DNA of 64,000 bases from DASQPR01 sp963836775 (GCA_963836775.1 CAWIKR010000003.1:2108001-2172000), one strand, 5' to 3'. Shown: positions 23,894 to 32,761, counted from the first letter of the stretch. Program-made: numbers and translations. Notes: generated by a model from the sequence alone, not told the origin.

Positions 23894-25660
23894 GTGGCAC
23901 GCAGCGACGACGCGGAGACGCGCGCCGCACGGTGGGAGAAGGAAGCACACGATCTCTCCACTCAGGTCGCGTTCCTTCAGGAGGAACTCGCCCTCGTTCG
24001 GCGCAAACTGACCGAGAGCCCTCGACACGTCCGCCAGCTTGAGGAGCGCCTCGCCGCCGCGCAGGCACAACTGGCTCGGCTGACGGAGAACAACGAACGA
24101 CTGGTCGCCACGCTCAAGGAGGCGCGGGCCCAGATCGTCACCCTGAAAGAAGAGATCGACCGGCTGGCCCAGCCGCCGAGCGGCTATGGCGTGTACCTGA
24201 CCGCTCACGACGACGGCACCGTCGACATTTTCACCGGTGGCCGGAAGCTGCGGGTGGCGGTGTCACCCTCGGTGCCGACCGATGACCTGCGGCGCGGGCA
24301 GGAAGTGCTGCTCAACGACGCACTCAACATCGTCGATGCGTTCGGGTTCGAGCGCACCGGCGAGGTGGTCATGCTCAAGGAGGTCCTCGACGGCGGCGAT
24401 CGGGCCCTGGTGGTCTCGCACGCCGATGAGGAGCGCATCGTCTCGCTCGCCGACACCTTGATGGACCAGCCGCTTCGGTCCGGCGACTCGCTGATGATCG
24501 AGCCCCGCTCGGCGTACGCGTACGAGCGGATCCCGAAGAGCGAGGTGGAAGAGCTGGTCCTGGAAGAGGTCCCCGACGTCGGTTATCAGGACATCGGTGG
24601 TCTCGACCGGCAGATCGAGCAGATCCGCGACGCGGTGGAGCTGCCATTCCTGCACTCCGAGCTGTTCCGCGAGCACCAGCTGCGGCCGCCGAAGGGCATC
24701 CTGCTCTACGGTCCGCCTGGCTGTGGCAAGACGCTGATCGCCAAGGCGGTGGCGAATTCGCTGGCGAAGAAGATCGCCGAGCGGCGCGGCGAGGAGAAGC
24801 ACACCAGCTACTTCCTCAACATCAAGGGTCCGGAGCTGCTCAACAAATATGTCGGTGAGACCGAGCGGCACATCCGGCTGATCTTCCAGCGGGCTCGGGA
24901 AAAGGCCAGCGAAGGCACGCCGGTGATCGTTTTCTTCGACGAGATGGACTCGGTGTTCCGCACCCGCGGCTCCGGCGTCTCCTCGGACGTGGAGAACACC
25001 ATCGTGCCGCAGCTCCTCTCCGAAATCGACGGTGTCGAAGGCCTGGAGAACGTCATCGTCATCGGCGCGTCCAACCGGGAAGACATGATCGACCCGGCGA
25101 TCCTGCGGCCCGGCCGGCTCGACGTCAAGATCAAGATCGAGCGTCCGGACGCGGAGGCGGCCAAGGACATCTTCTCCAAGTACATCCTCACCGGCCTGCC
25201 TCTGCACGAGGACGACCTGGCCGAGCACGGCGGCGACGCGGACGCCTGCGTCGCAGCCATGATCCAGGCGACCGTGCTGCGGATGTATTCGGAAACCGAA
25301 GAGAACCGGTTCCTCGAGGTCACCTACGCCAACGGTGACAAGGAAGTGCTGTATTTCAAGGACTTCAACTCGGGTGCCATGATCCAGAACATCGTGGATC
25401 GGGCGAAGAAGATGGCGATCAAGGAATTCCTCTCCTCGGCTCGCAAGGGCATGCGCCTGCAGCACCTGCTGGACGCCTGCGTGGACGAGTTCCGGGAGAA
25501 CGAAGACCTGCCCAACACGACCAACCCGGACGACTGGGCGCGGATCTCCGGCAAGAAGGGCGAGCGGATCGTCTACATCCGCACGCTCGTCTCCGGTGGC
25601 AAGGGCGCCGACGCCGGGCGGGCCATCGAAACCGCCACCAACACCGGTCAATACCTATAG
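23894..25660 (+). CDS. mpa: Proteasome-associated AAA+ ATPase Mpa/ARC
   Basis: Mpa is the hexameric ring ATPase that captures pupylated proteins, unfolds them and feeds them to the 20S proteasome. The 588-residue protein starts with a coiled coil (about residues 5-90) that binds Pup. Interdomain OB folds follow (about 95-235), then the AAA+ module with Walker A GPPGCGKT (about 273-280), Walker B VIVFFDEMD and sensor/arginine-finger segment GASNREDMIDPAILRPGRLD. The C-terminus ends GQYL, the penultimate-tyrosine motif that docks into the PrcA ring and opens its gate. The GTG at 23894 follows TAGGAGG. A strong terminator lies directly downstream, so it is transcribed separately from dop. Confidence 0.97.
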   Translation: MARSDDAETRAARWEKEAHDLSTQVAFLQEELALVRRKLTESPRHVRQLEERLAAAQAQLARLTENNERLVATLKEARAQIVTLKEEIDRLAQPPSGYGVYLTAHDDGTVDIFTGGRKLRVAVSPSVPTDDLRRGQEVLLNDALNIVDAFGFERTGEVVMLKEVLDGGDRALVVSHADEERIVSLADTLMDQPLRSGDSLMIEPRSAYAYERIPKSEVEELVLEEVPDVGYQDIGGLDRQIEQIRDAVELPFLHSELFREHQLRPPKGILLYGPPGCGKTLIAKAVANSLAKKIAERRGEEKHTSYFLNIKGPELLNKYVGETERHIRLIFQRAREKASEGTPVIVFFDEMDSVFRTRGSGVSSDVENTIVPQLLSEIDGVEGLENVIVIGASNREDMIDPAILRPGRLDVKIKIERPDAEAAKDIFSKYILTGLPLHEDDLAEHGGDADACVAAMIQATVLRMYSETEENRFLEVTYANGDKEVLYFKDFNSGAMIQNIVDRAKKMAIKEFLSSARKGMRLQHLLDACVDEFRENEDLPNTTNPDDWARISGKKGERIVYIRTLVSGGKGADAGRAIETATNTGQYL

Positions 25661-25668
25661 GCACAACC

Positions 25669-25705
25669 GACAAAGCCGGCGTCCGCAGCGGACGCCGGCT
25701 TTGTC
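25669..25705 (+). terminator. Strong terminator after mpa
   Basis: A 17-bp perfect stem (core CAAAGCCGGCGTCCG/CGGACGCCGGCTTTG) with a CAG loop begins 9 bases after the mpa stop. The flanking sequence GAC...GTC extends the pairing. It also serves the convergent GNAT gene. Confidence 0.85.
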
Positions 25706-25732
25706 ATGCATGTCCCTCGATCGGCGCGGCCC

Positions 25733-26251
25733 TCAATCGACGCTGTGCTCGTCCCACTCTTCCCGCAGTACGCCGAAGACCAGCCCGTCGTGGTCGACAC
25801 CCTGCCACGGCCGGGCCTTGCGGAACCGGGCCTCCTCGACGAAGCCGAGCCGCCGCCCGACCGCGCACATCGCCTCGTTGCCGCTGTAGGTGGCGAAGTC
25901 CAGCCGCCGATCGGTGGTGTGGGCGAACAGGTACGTGGTCCACAACGCCAGTGCCTCGGAACCGATGCCGACGCCCCGCGCGGCCGGATCGAAAAGCACG
26001 ATGCCCATCCGCCGCCACTGCGTGGCCTCGGACTCCCAATACCAGGTCACGCTGCCCACCATGCGGTCCGCCGGCGTCACCACCGCCAGCGACTCGCGGG
26101 GCCGCGGCCGCAGTGCCGGATCGGCCGCGACGTAGGCCTCCAGCCGGTGTGCCTGTGCCTGCGCGTCGTCGATGGTGGGCCGTCCGAGATAGGGGCCATT
26201 GGTGTCGTGCCAGCTGTGGTGCGGCGCCTGCCAATACGTATATCCCGGCAC
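25733..26251 (-). CDS. GNAT N-acetyltransferase, true start probably further upstream
   Basis: This RimJ/RimL-like GNAT domain has the acetyl-CoA-binding segment GIVLFDPAARGVGIGSEALALW (core ARGVGIGSEAL) and the later strand-helix SGNEAMCAVGRRLGFVEEARF. The GTG at 26251 begins at VPGYTYWQ and lacks the first beta strand, which is encoded just upstream in frame (SCALRDWDARD). That upstream stretch has no ATG, GTG or TTG. A CAGGAG ribosome site lies 6 bases before an ATC codon at 26309-26311, so either a non-canonical start is used or a start codon has mutated or been misread. The substrate is unknown. Confidence 0.8.
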   Translation of the reverse strand: MPGYTYWQAPHHSWHDTNGPYLGRPTIDDAQAQAHRLEAYVAADPALRPRPRESLAVVTPADRMVGSVTWYWESEATQWRRMGIVLFDPAARGVGIGSEALALWTTYLFAHTTDRRLDFATYSGNEAMCAVGRRLGFVEEARFRKARPWQGVDHDGLVFGVLREEWDEHSVD

Positions 26252-26415
26252 GTCACGGGCGTCCCAGTCGCGCAGCGCACAGCTGTTTCCCGGAATGTGG
26301 ACGTCGCCGATGGTTAACTCCTGCCCGGGCAGTGCCGACGTTTGCGGCCCGGCGCGTCTAGGCTCGACGCAGAGCCGGTGAACCGAACGCCGGTGGTCGA
26401 GGTTGCGAGGTTTGC

Positions 26416-27936
26416 ATGAGTGTACGGCGGATCATGGGCACCGAGATCGAGTACGGGATCTCCGTGCCGGGTCAGCCAAGCGCCAACCCGATGGTGACCT
26501 CGTCGCAGATCGTCAACGCGTACGCGGCCCGGCCGGAGCTGGTGCGGAGCGGCAGCGGTGGACGCGCCCGGTGGGATTACGAGGAAGAGTCACCGTTGCG
26601 GGACGCGCGCGGCTTCAGCTACAGCGGCGCTCTCTACGACCCGGCTGAGGCGCTCGCCGACGAGGACGTCGGCCTGGCCAACGTCATCCTGACCAACGGC
26701 GCCCGGCTCTATGTCGACCACGCCCACCCGGAGTATTCGACACCCGAGGTCACCAACCCGCGCGACGCCGTGCTCTGGGACAAGGCCGGCGAGCGGGTGA
26801 TGGCCGAGGCGGCCCGGCGCGCCGCCACCGTACCCACCATGGGGCCGATCAACCTCTACAAGAACAACACCGACAACAAGGGCGCGTCCTACGGTGCCCA
26901 CGAGAACTACCTGATGGCGCGGACCACCCCGTTCGCCGACATCGTCACCTACCTGACCCCGTTCTTCGTCACCCGGCAGATTGTCTGCGGTGCCGGCCGG
27001 GTCGGCATCGGCCAGGACGGCTCCACGGCCGGCTTCCAGGTCTCCCAGCGCGCCGACTTCTTCGAGGTCGAGGTGGGCCTGGAGACCACGCTGAAGCGGC
27101 CGATCATCAACACTCGCGACGAGCCGCACGCGGACGCCGACAAGTATCGGCGCCTGCACGTCATCATCGGCGACGCCAACCTGTCCGAGATCTCGACCCT
27201 GCTGAAGCTCGGGACCACCTCGCTGATCCTGGCGATGATCGAGGCCAAGGCCTGCAACGGCGACCTGTCGATCGCCGATCCGGTCAGCGAGCTGCGGTCG
27301 GTCAGCCACGACCCGACCCTGACGCACCTGGTCCGGCTCCGCGACGGCCGCCGGCTGACGGCGCTGGACCTGCAATGGGCGTTCTTCGAGAGGGCATCGT
27401 CGTTTGTGGACGAGCGCGGCGGACCTGACGAGGACACCACCGAGGTGCTGACGCTTTGGGAGGGCGTCCTGGACAAGCTCGGCCGGGACCCGATGAGCTG
27501 CGCCGACGAACTCGACTGGGTGGCCAAGCTGCGGCTCCTCGAGGGCTACCGGGACCGGGAAGAGCTGGGCTGGGCATCGCCGAAGCTCGCGCTGGTGGAT
27601 CTGCAATATTCCGATGTACGCCCGGAGAAGGGCCTCTACCACCGGCTGGTGGCGCGCGGCTCGATGAAGACGCTGTTCGACCCGGCCCGGGTCGAGTCCG
27701 CCATGCTGGAGCCGCCGACCGACACCCGCGCCTACTTCCGCGGCCGGTGCCTGGCGCAGTACAGCTCCGAGGTGGTGGCGGCGAGCTGGGACTCGGTCAT
27801 CTTCGATGTGGGTCGCGAGTCTCTCGTCCGGGTGCCGATGATGGAACCGGAGCGCGGCACGAAGGCGCACGTGGGTGCCCTGTTCGACCGGTGCGCGAGC
27901 GCCAAGGACCTGCTCGAGGCGCTGGCCGGCAACTAA
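26416..27936 (+). CDS. dop: Depupylase/Pup deamidase Dop
   Basis: Dop belongs to the carboxylate-amine ligase fold. It deamidates the C-terminal glutamine of Pup to glutamate and also removes Pup from targets. The protein (506 residues) opens with RRIMGTEIEYGISVPGQ, carries the disordered Dop-loop (about residues 40-75, RARWDYEEESPLRDARG) that is absent from PafA, and has the catalytic Asp in LYVDHAHPEYSTPE. NLYKNNTDNKGASYGAHENY and RPIINTRDEPHAD are shared with PafA. Pup in this window ends in GGQ, so the deamidase step is required. The ATG at 26416 has a 45-base leader after TAGGCT (26359-26364). Confidence 0.96.
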   Translation: MSVRRIMGTEIEYGISVPGQPSANPMVTSSQIVNAYAARPELVRSGSGGRARWDYEEESPLRDARGFSYSGALYDPAEALADEDVGLANVILTNGARLYVDHAHPEYSTPEVTNPRDAVLWDKAGERVMAEAARRAATVPTMGPINLYKNNTDNKGASYGAHENYLMARTTPFADIVTYLTPFFVTRQIVCGAGRVGIGQDGSTAGFQVSQRADFFEVEVGLETTLKRPIINTRDEPHADADKYRRLHVIIGDANLSEISTLLKLGTTSLILAMIEAKACNGDLSIADPVSELRSVSHDPTLTHLVRLRDGRRLTALDLQWAFFERASSFVDERGGPDEDTTEVLTLWEGVLDKLGRDPMSCADELDWVAKLRLLEGYRDREELGWASPKLALVDLQYSDVRPEKGLYHRLVARGSMKTLFDPARVESAMLEPPTDTRAYFRGRCLAQYSSEVVAASWDSVIFDVGRESLVRVPMMEPERGTKAHVGALFDRCASAKDLLEALAGN

Positions 27937-28057
27937 GGTGGCGCCGGCTGCCGCGCGCGCATCGGTGGCGGCATGTCGAGCCCGGGCGGGCGGTTGGTTT
28001 CGCGGATCGCGGAACAACTCCCGAGCCGTGCTCAACCAGGTGCGCGCGGTCCTGAGG

Positions 28058-28063
28058 TAGGTT
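28058..28063 (+). promoter_or_regulatory. Candidate -10 box for pup-prcB-prcA
   Basis: TAGGTT lies about 80 bases before the pup ATG in the 204-base gap after dop. A small CACAC-GTTT-GTGTG inverted repeat follows at 28071-28084 and would be at the 5' end of the transcript. Confidence 0.35.
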
Positions 28064-28140
28064 TGCCGTACACACGTTTGTGTGCAGAGGCGCCCGGTAA
28101 AACTGGCGCCGGCGGAACGGCTCGATCGAGGAGGCACCCG

Positions 28141-28359
28141 ATGGCTACCCGCGACACCGGCGGCCAGTCGCAGTCCGGCAAGGCCCGGCACGACTCGGAC
28201 GTCGAAGAAGACTCCGCGCCGGCCGTCAACCCCGAGGCTGCCGAGCGCCAGGAGAAGATCACCGAGGACGTGGACGACCTGCTCGACGAAATCGACTCCG
28301 TGCTGGAGGAGAACGCCGAGGAGTTCGTCCGGGGTTACGTGCAGAAGGGCGGCCAGTGA
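28141..28359 (+). CDS. pup: Prokaryotic ubiquitin-like protein Pup
   Basis: The 72-residue, acidic, intrinsically disordered modifier is attached by its C-terminus to lysines of proteasome substrates. The C-terminal half (KITEDVDDLLDEIDSVLEEN) folds into a helix on the Mpa coiled coil. The ending YVQKGGQ shows the GGQ form, which Dop converts to GGE before ligation by PafA. The ATG at 28141 is preceded by GGAGG at a good distance; an upstream extension of the frame is non-coding. The pup stop overlaps the prcB GTG (GTGA), so pup, prcB and prcA form one operon. Confidence 0.97.
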   Translation: MATRDTGGQSQSGKARHDSDVEEDSAPAVNPEAAERQEKITEDVDDLLDEIDSVLEENAEEFVRGYVQKGGQ

Positions 28360-29195
28360 GCAGCGAGCGCCTGGAGCTCCCGGGACATCTGCCGGCCGCG
28401 TACCGCGTGGCCGGTGTCTCGTCCTTCACCGAGTTCCTGCAGGCCGCGGCCCCGCATCTGCTGCCCGGCAACCGGCCGCTGAGCGGCCACGGCGGCGAGC
28501 TCGCGCCGCACGGCACCACCATCGTCGCGATCGCCTGCAGTGACGGCGTGGTGATGGCCGGCGACCGGCGCGCCACCATGGGCAACCTGATCGCCAGCCG
28601 TGACATCGAAAAGGTGCACCCCGCGGATGCGTATTCGTGCATCGGCATCGCCGGCACCGCCGGCGTCGGTCTGGAGCTGATGCGGCTGTTCCAGGTCGAG
28701 CTGGAGCACTACGAGAAGATCGAGGGCACGGTGCTGTCCCTGGACGGCAAGGCGAATCGTCTGGCCACCATGATCCGCAACAACCTCGGTGCCGCCATGC
28801 AGGGCCTGGCGGTGATCCCGCTGTTCGCCGGCTTCGATCTGGATGCCACTGACCCGGCCCGAGTCGGCCGGCTGTTCAGCTTCGACGTCGCCGGCGGTGT
28901 CTACGAAGAGCAGGAATACTGCTCGATCGGGTCCGGCTCGCTGTTCGCCAAGTCGTCGTTGAAGAAGATCTACCGTCCCGGAGTCGCCTCCGCCGAGGCC
29001 GGGCGGATGGCGGTCGAAGCGCTCTACGACGCCGCCGACGACGACACCGCGACCGGTGGACCCGACCTGCTCCGCAAGATCTTCCCGGTGGTCATGACCG
29101 CCACCGCGAACGGCACGCACCGCCTGTCCGATGAGGAGACCCGGGCACTGGCCGAACAGGTCGTCGCCGCCCGCGCCGCACATCCGGGCGTCTAG
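28356..29195 (+). CDS. prcB: 20S proteasome beta subunit
   Basis: PrcB forms the two inner catalytic rings of the 20S core. The propeptide (about 53 residues, with FTEFLQAAAPHLLPG) would be removed autocatalytically before Thr54 in APHG-TTIVAIACSDG, leaving the N-terminal threonine nucleophile. The segment VVMAGDRRATMGN contains the conserved Asp17-type and Lys33-type region of beta subunits, and YCSIGSGSLFAKSSLKK the SGS motif. The protein (279 residues) has the usual length. The GTG start is translationally coupled to pup. prcA follows 60 bases downstream. Confidence 0.96.
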   Translation: MSSERLELPGHLPAAYRVAGVSSFTEFLQAAAPHLLPGNRPLSGHGGELAPHGTTIVAIACSDGVVMAGDRRATMGNLIASRDIEKVHPADAYSCIGIAGTAGVGLELMRLFQVELEHYEKIEGTVLSLDGKANRLATMIRNNLGAAMQGLAVIPLFAGFDLDATDPARVGRLFSFDVAGGVYEEQEYCSIGSGSLFAKSSLKKIYRPGVASAEAGRMAVEALYDAADDDTATGGPDLLRKIFPVVMTATANGTHRLSDEETRALAEQVVAARAAHPGV

Positions 29196-29255
29196 CCAGC
29201 CATCACCGACCAGGACACCTGAGACGTCCGAGAAGGATTGAGGAGACCGCACGCC

Positions 29256-30251
29256 GTGGCCATGCAGTTCTACGCCTCACCCGAGCAGATCATGCGCGAT
29301 CGCTCGGAGTTCGCCCGCAAGAACATCGCGCGCGGCCGGAACGTCGTGGTGCTGTCCTACGCCGACGGCGTGCTGTTCGTGGCGGAGACCATCTCCAAGG
29401 CGCTGCACAAGGTCAGCGAGATCTACGACCGGATCGGGTTCGCTGCGGTCGGCCGCTACAACGAGTTCGAGAACCTGCGGGCCGCCGGCGTCCGGATGGC
29501 CGACCTGCGCGGCTACTCCTATGACCGGCGCGACGTCACCGGCCGGGCCATCGCCACGGCGTTCGCTCAGACGCTTGGCTCGCTGTTCACCGACTCGTCG
29601 AAACCTTACGAAGTGGAGATCTGCATCGCCGAGGTGGGCAAGACCGCCGCCGCCGACGAGCTGTACCGGGTCACCTACGACGGCCAGACCCAGGACGAGC
29701 CGGGCTACGTCGCGATGGGCGGCCAGGCCGACGCCATCTCGACGGTGATGAAGCAGCGGCACGACCCGGAGATGACGCTGGCCGACGCGATGGGCCTGGC
29801 GGTCGAGGCGCTCGGCTCGGTCGGCGGCGAGGGCGGCAAGCCCCGCACGCTGGAAGCCAATCAGCTCGAAGTGGCGGTGCTGGATCGGGGCCGGGTCGGC
29901 CGGAAGTTCCGGCGGATCACCGGCAACGCTCTCACGCCGCTGCTGGCCATGACCACGACCACGACCACGGACAGCGACGCCGGTCCGGAGGCGGAACCGC
30001 CGGCGAAGCCGGCCGCGAAGGAAACCAAGCCCGCCAAGGCCGCCAAGGCCGCCAAGCCGTCGGCCGGCGACACCGCCGCCTCCAGCATGACCAGCCGGGC
30101 TGACGCGGCCGCCGCCAGCGGAGTCGGCGAGGATCTGGACCCGGACGACGTTCTGGACGCGGCTGAGCCACCGCCCGGCGGAGCCGAAGCACCGGCCGGC
30201 GAACCCGACGAGACGGCTGCACCGGACCGCGACAGCGACCAGGGGGAGTAG
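29256..30251 (+). CDS. prcA: 20S proteasome alpha subunit with a long low-complexity C-terminal tail
   Basis: PrcA forms the outer rings and gate of the 20S core. The N-terminus MQFYASPEQIMRDRSEFARK is the gating segment conserved in actinobacteria. The fold continues to about residue 235 (GRVGRKFRRITGNALTPLL). After it comes a tail of about 95 residues: a Thr run, Lys/Ala/Pro repeats (AKETKPAKAAKAAK) and an acidic end (DPDDVLDAAEPP...DRDSDQGE). M. tuberculosis PrcA is about 248 residues, so this subunit (331) is unusually long. The GTG at 29256 is chosen because GAGGAGA lies just upstream; the TTG at 29238 is part of that ribosome site. The function of the tail is unknown. Confidence 0.95.
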   Translation: MAMQFYASPEQIMRDRSEFARKNIARGRNVVVLSYADGVLFVAETISKALHKVSEIYDRIGFAAVGRYNEFENLRAAGVRMADLRGYSYDRRDVTGRAIATAFAQTLGSLFTDSSKPYEVEICIAEVGKTAAADELYRVTYDGQTQDEPGYVAMGGQADAISTVMKQRHDPEMTLADAMGLAVEALGSVGGEGGKPRTLEANQLEVAVLDRGRVGRKFRRITGNALTPLLAMTTTTTTDSDAGPEAEPPAKPAAKETKPAKAAKAAKPSAGDTAASSMTSRADAAAASGVGEDLDPDDVLDAAEPPPGGAEAPAGEPDETAAPDRDSDQGE

Positions 30252-30265
30252 CGCCGCACCCGGCC

Positions 30266-30298
30266 ACCCGGCGTCCACTGTGGAGTGGACCGCCGGGT
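30266..30298 (+). terminator. Terminator after prcA
   Basis: A 14-bp stem with one bulged G (ACCCGGCGTCCACT and AGTGGACCGCCGGGT, GTGG loop) begins 15 bases after the prcA stop. It separates the pup-prcBA transcript from pafA. Confidence 0.75.
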
Positions 30299-30384
30299 TG
30301 CACTGGTGTCTAAGCGCAGGTCCGCTCGTGTGAACATCAGCGCGACGCCAGCGAATGATCGTTCCGAACCACGGCTGCTGGGGC

Positions 30385-30390
30385 TACTGT
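30385..30390 (+). promoter_or_regulatory. -10 box for leaderless pafA
   Basis: TACTGT lies exactly 6 bases before the pafA ATG. There is no ribosome-binding site, so the mRNA probably starts at the A of the start codon. Confidence 0.5.
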
Positions 30391-30396
30391 TCACGT

Positions 30397-31755
30397 ATGG
30401 ACCGGCGGATTTTCGGGCTCGAGACGGAATACGGCGTAACTTGCACGTACCGAGGACAGCGACGCCTGTCGCCGGACGAGGTCGCGCGCTATCTGTTCCG
30501 CCGGGTGGTCTCCTGGGGCCGTTCGAGCAATGTGTTCCTGCGCAACGGCGCCCGGCTCTATCTGGACGTCGGCTCCCACCCGGAATATGCGACGCCGGAG
30601 TGCGACTCGCTGACCGATCTGGTCGCCCACGACCGGGCCGGCGAGCGGATTCTCGAGGGCCTGCTGGTCGACGCCGAAAAGCGGCTGCACGACGAGGGCA
30701 TCGCCGGCGAGATCTACCTGTTCAAGAACAACACCGACTCGGCCGGCAACTCCTACGGCTGCCACGAGAACTATCTGGTGTCCCGGCACGGCGAGTTCGG
30801 CCGGGTCGCCGACGTGCTGATCCCGTTCCTGGTCACCCGGCAGCTGATCTGCGGCGCCGGCAAGGTCCTGCAGACCCCGCGGGGTGCCGTCTTCTGCCTG
30901 TCGCAGCGGGCCGAGCACATCTGGGAGGGCGTGTCCAGCGCCACCACCCGGTCCCGGCCGATCATCAACACCCGGGACGAGCCGCACGCCGATGCGGAGC
31001 GCTACCGCCGCCTGCACGTCATCGTCGGCGACTCGAACATGAACGAGGTCACCACGCTGTTGAAGGTCGGCTCGGCCGACCTGGTGCTGCGGATGATCGA
31101 AGCCGGCGTGGTGATGCGAGACCTGTCGCTGGAGAACCCGATCCGGGCCATCCGCGAGGTCTCCCACGACATCACTGGCCGCCGCAAGGTGCGCCTGGCC
31201 AACGGCAAGGAGGCCAGCGCCCTGGAGATCCAGCAGGAGTATTTCGCCAAGGCCAGCGAGTTCGTCGAGCGCCGGGGCGGTGACCAGACGGTCAAGCGGG
31301 TGATCGAGCTGTGGGGCCGGGTGCTCCACTCGATCGAGACCGGTGACCTGGACCCGGTGGCCCGGGAGATCGACTGGGTCACCAAGCTGCAGTTGATCGA
31401 GAAATACTCCAAGCGCCACGACCTGACCATGGCGCACCCCCGGATCGCCCAGGTCGACCTCGCCTACCACGACCTGCGCCGCAACCGCGGCCTCTACGCG
31501 GTGATGGAAAAGCGCGGCCAGGTCGACCGGGTCGTCGGTGACCTGGAGATCTTCGAGGCCAAGGAGACGCCGCCACAGACCACCCGGGCCCGGCTGCGCG
31601 GCGAGTTCATCCGCCGGGCACAGGAGAAGCGGCGGGACTTCACCGTCGACTGGGTGCACCTCAAGCTGAACGATCAGGCCCAGCGCACGGTGCTCTGCAA
31701 GGACCCGTTCCGGGCCTACGACGAACGCGTGGATCGCCTGATCGCCAGCATGTAA
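30397..31755 (+). CDS. pafA: Pup ligase PafA
   Basis: PafA joins the gamma-carboxylate of Pup's C-terminal glutamate to substrate lysines, using ATP. The 452-residue protein opens with DRRIFGLETEYGVTCTYRGQ (the metal-binding Glu is in this strand) and contains the catalytic Asp in LYLDVGSHPEYATPE. FKNNTDSAGNSYGCHENY and RPIINTRDEPHADAERY are shared with Dop, but the Dop-loop is missing, as expected for the ligase. The upstream in-frame ATG at 30355 is rejected in favour of 30397 because family members start MDRRIFG and the -10 box TACTGT sits 6 bases ahead. Confidence 0.97.
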   Translation: MDRRIFGLETEYGVTCTYRGQRRLSPDEVARYLFRRVVSWGRSSNVFLRNGARLYLDVGSHPEYATPECDSLTDLVAHDRAGERILEGLLVDAEKRLHDEGIAGEIYLFKNNTDSAGNSYGCHENYLVSRHGEFGRVADVLIPFLVTRQLICGAGKVLQTPRGAVFCLSQRAEHIWEGVSSATTRSRPIINTRDEPHADAERYRRLHVIVGDSNMNEVTTLLKVGSADLVLRMIEAGVVMRDLSLENPIRAIREVSHDITGRRKVRLANGKEASALEIQQEYFAKASEFVERRGGDQTVKRVIELWGRVLHSIETGDLDPVAREIDWVTKLQLIEKYSKRHDLTMAHPRIAQVDLAYHDLRRNRGLYAVMEKRGQVDRVVGDLEIFEAKETPPQTTRARLRGEFIRRAQEKRRDFTVDWVHLKLNDQAQRTVLCKDPFRAYDERVDRLIASM

Positions 31756-31766
31756 TCTCGGCAGCG

Positions 31767-31967
31767 ATGACCTCTCCGAACCACAAGCCCGGCCAGGATG
31801 ACGAGACCGATCTGCGGCCGCCGTCCCGGCTCGAACGCCGCCGCAACAAGATCGTCGAAGAGATCCAAGCCAACCGGCGCGGTGAATTCACGGTGCCGAC
31901 CTGGGTTCTCGCGATGATCCTGCTGCTGTTGCTGGCCGGGTGGGCAGCGATCGTCATCGTCAGCTGA
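31767..31967 (+). CDS. Small single-pass membrane protein, 66 aa
   Basis: I do not recognise a family. The N-terminal 40 residues are polar and charged (RPPSRLERRRNKIVEEIQA), likely a cytoplasmic helix, followed by one C-terminal TM helix (VLAMILLLLLAGWAAIVIVS). It starts 11 bases after pafA; TAATCT overlapping the pafA stop codon could give it its own promoter. A small membrane protein at this site is plausible from its clean topology and spacing, but the function is unknown. Confidence 0.6.
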   Translation: MTSPNHKPGQDDETDLRPPSRLERRRNKIVEEIQANRRGEFTVPTWVLAMILLLLLAGWAAIVIVS

Positions 31968-32030
31968 CCGTCCAGTGCCGCCGCGATTCGCGCTGAGAGC
32001 CGGCTTGCGATCTGCTGACATCATGGCCGG

Positions 32031-32432
32031 ATGCCGAACGCCGAGTCTCGTATCGACTGGCACGCGAATCGCACGTTCGCGACGTACGCGCTCCTTGTGC
32101 TGTTCCTCGGCACGGCCGCCGGGCTGCTCCTGAACTGGCTCCGGCTCAGCTTCGATCTGGATCCGACGACGCCGAATCCGCATCTGCCGCAGGCGCACGC
32201 GGAATTGATCGCCGTGCTGTGGTTGATCGCCGTCGTGCCGGTGATCGGATTGCTGTTGCGCGGCGGGCCGCCGCGGGTCATCTGGGGCTTGCTCCTGACG
32301 GCCGGGATCACGGTGAATCTGGTCGCGCTGGCGTACCGCGCCAATGAAGCGCGACTGCACCCGGATCCGGTGCCCGCGGTCACCCAGTGCCAGGAGCGCA
32401 GTGGCGGCGACACCCGGTGCCCGGGCGGCTGA
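32031..32432 (+). CDS. Hypothetical membrane protein, 133 aa
   Basis: The product has three predicted TM helices (FATYALLVLFLGTAAGLLL, ELIAVLWLIAVVPVIGLLL, VIWGLLLTAGITVNLVALAY) and a short hydrophilic C-terminus with two cysteines (TQCQERSGGDTRCPGG). No domain is recognised. The ATG at 32031 has a weak CATCAT element 6 bases upstream. It ends directly against the convergent YbjQ gene. Confidence 0.55.
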   Translation: MPNAESRIDWHANRTFATYALLVLFLGTAAGLLLNWLRLSFDLDPTTPNPHLPQAHAELIAVLWLIAVVPVIGLLLRGGPPRVIWGLLLTAGITVNLVALAYRANEARLHPDPVPAVTQCQERSGGDTRCPGG

Positions 32433-32666
32433 TCAGCGGAGTTTGACGGCGGTTCCGGTCATGACGCAGTGGCCCGTGTCACCGCCGATCACCGTCGTCA
32501 CGTCGATGATCGCGTCGGCGCCGAACTGCTGGGCCTGGGCGAACAGCGACTGGACCATCTTCTGCGTGTTGCCGCCGCCCAACGCTCCGAGGGTGCCCTG
32601 GGCGTAGACCAGACCGAGGGCATCGAACGCGCGGTCGCCGAGGTGCGGCAGGGTCGAAATCACCAT
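32433..32666 (-). CDS. YbjQ-family heavy-metal-binding-domain protein (PF01906), short form
   Basis: This 77-residue protein resembles the C-terminal two thirds of YbjQ/UPF0145 proteins: a LGLVYAQGTLGALGGGNTQK segment, then LFAQAQQFGADAIIDVTTVI and a final CVMTGTAVKL strand. Full YbjQ proteins are about 105 residues and form pentamers, so this one is somewhat short at its N-terminus and may start further upstream or be trimmed. The role of the family is not settled despite its metal-related name. Confidence 0.7.
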   Translation of the reverse strand: MVISTLPHLGDRAFDALGLVYAQGTLGALGGGNTQKMVQSLFAQAQQFGADAIIDVTTVIGGDTGHCVMTGTAVKLR

Positions 32667-32761
32667 GGTGTGAATCGTGCACGATGGGCGATGAATATGG
32701 GCATCGCCTATCCGTGCGCAAATGGGACCCGCTCGACGCGCCCGTGTGGACGGGTCTGAGG

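Noticed and set aside
30355..30396. Upstream ATG for pafA at 30355
   Set aside because: PafA proteins start MDRRIFG-like, and the added residues (MIVPNHGCWG...) overlap the -10 promoter box and have no coding character.
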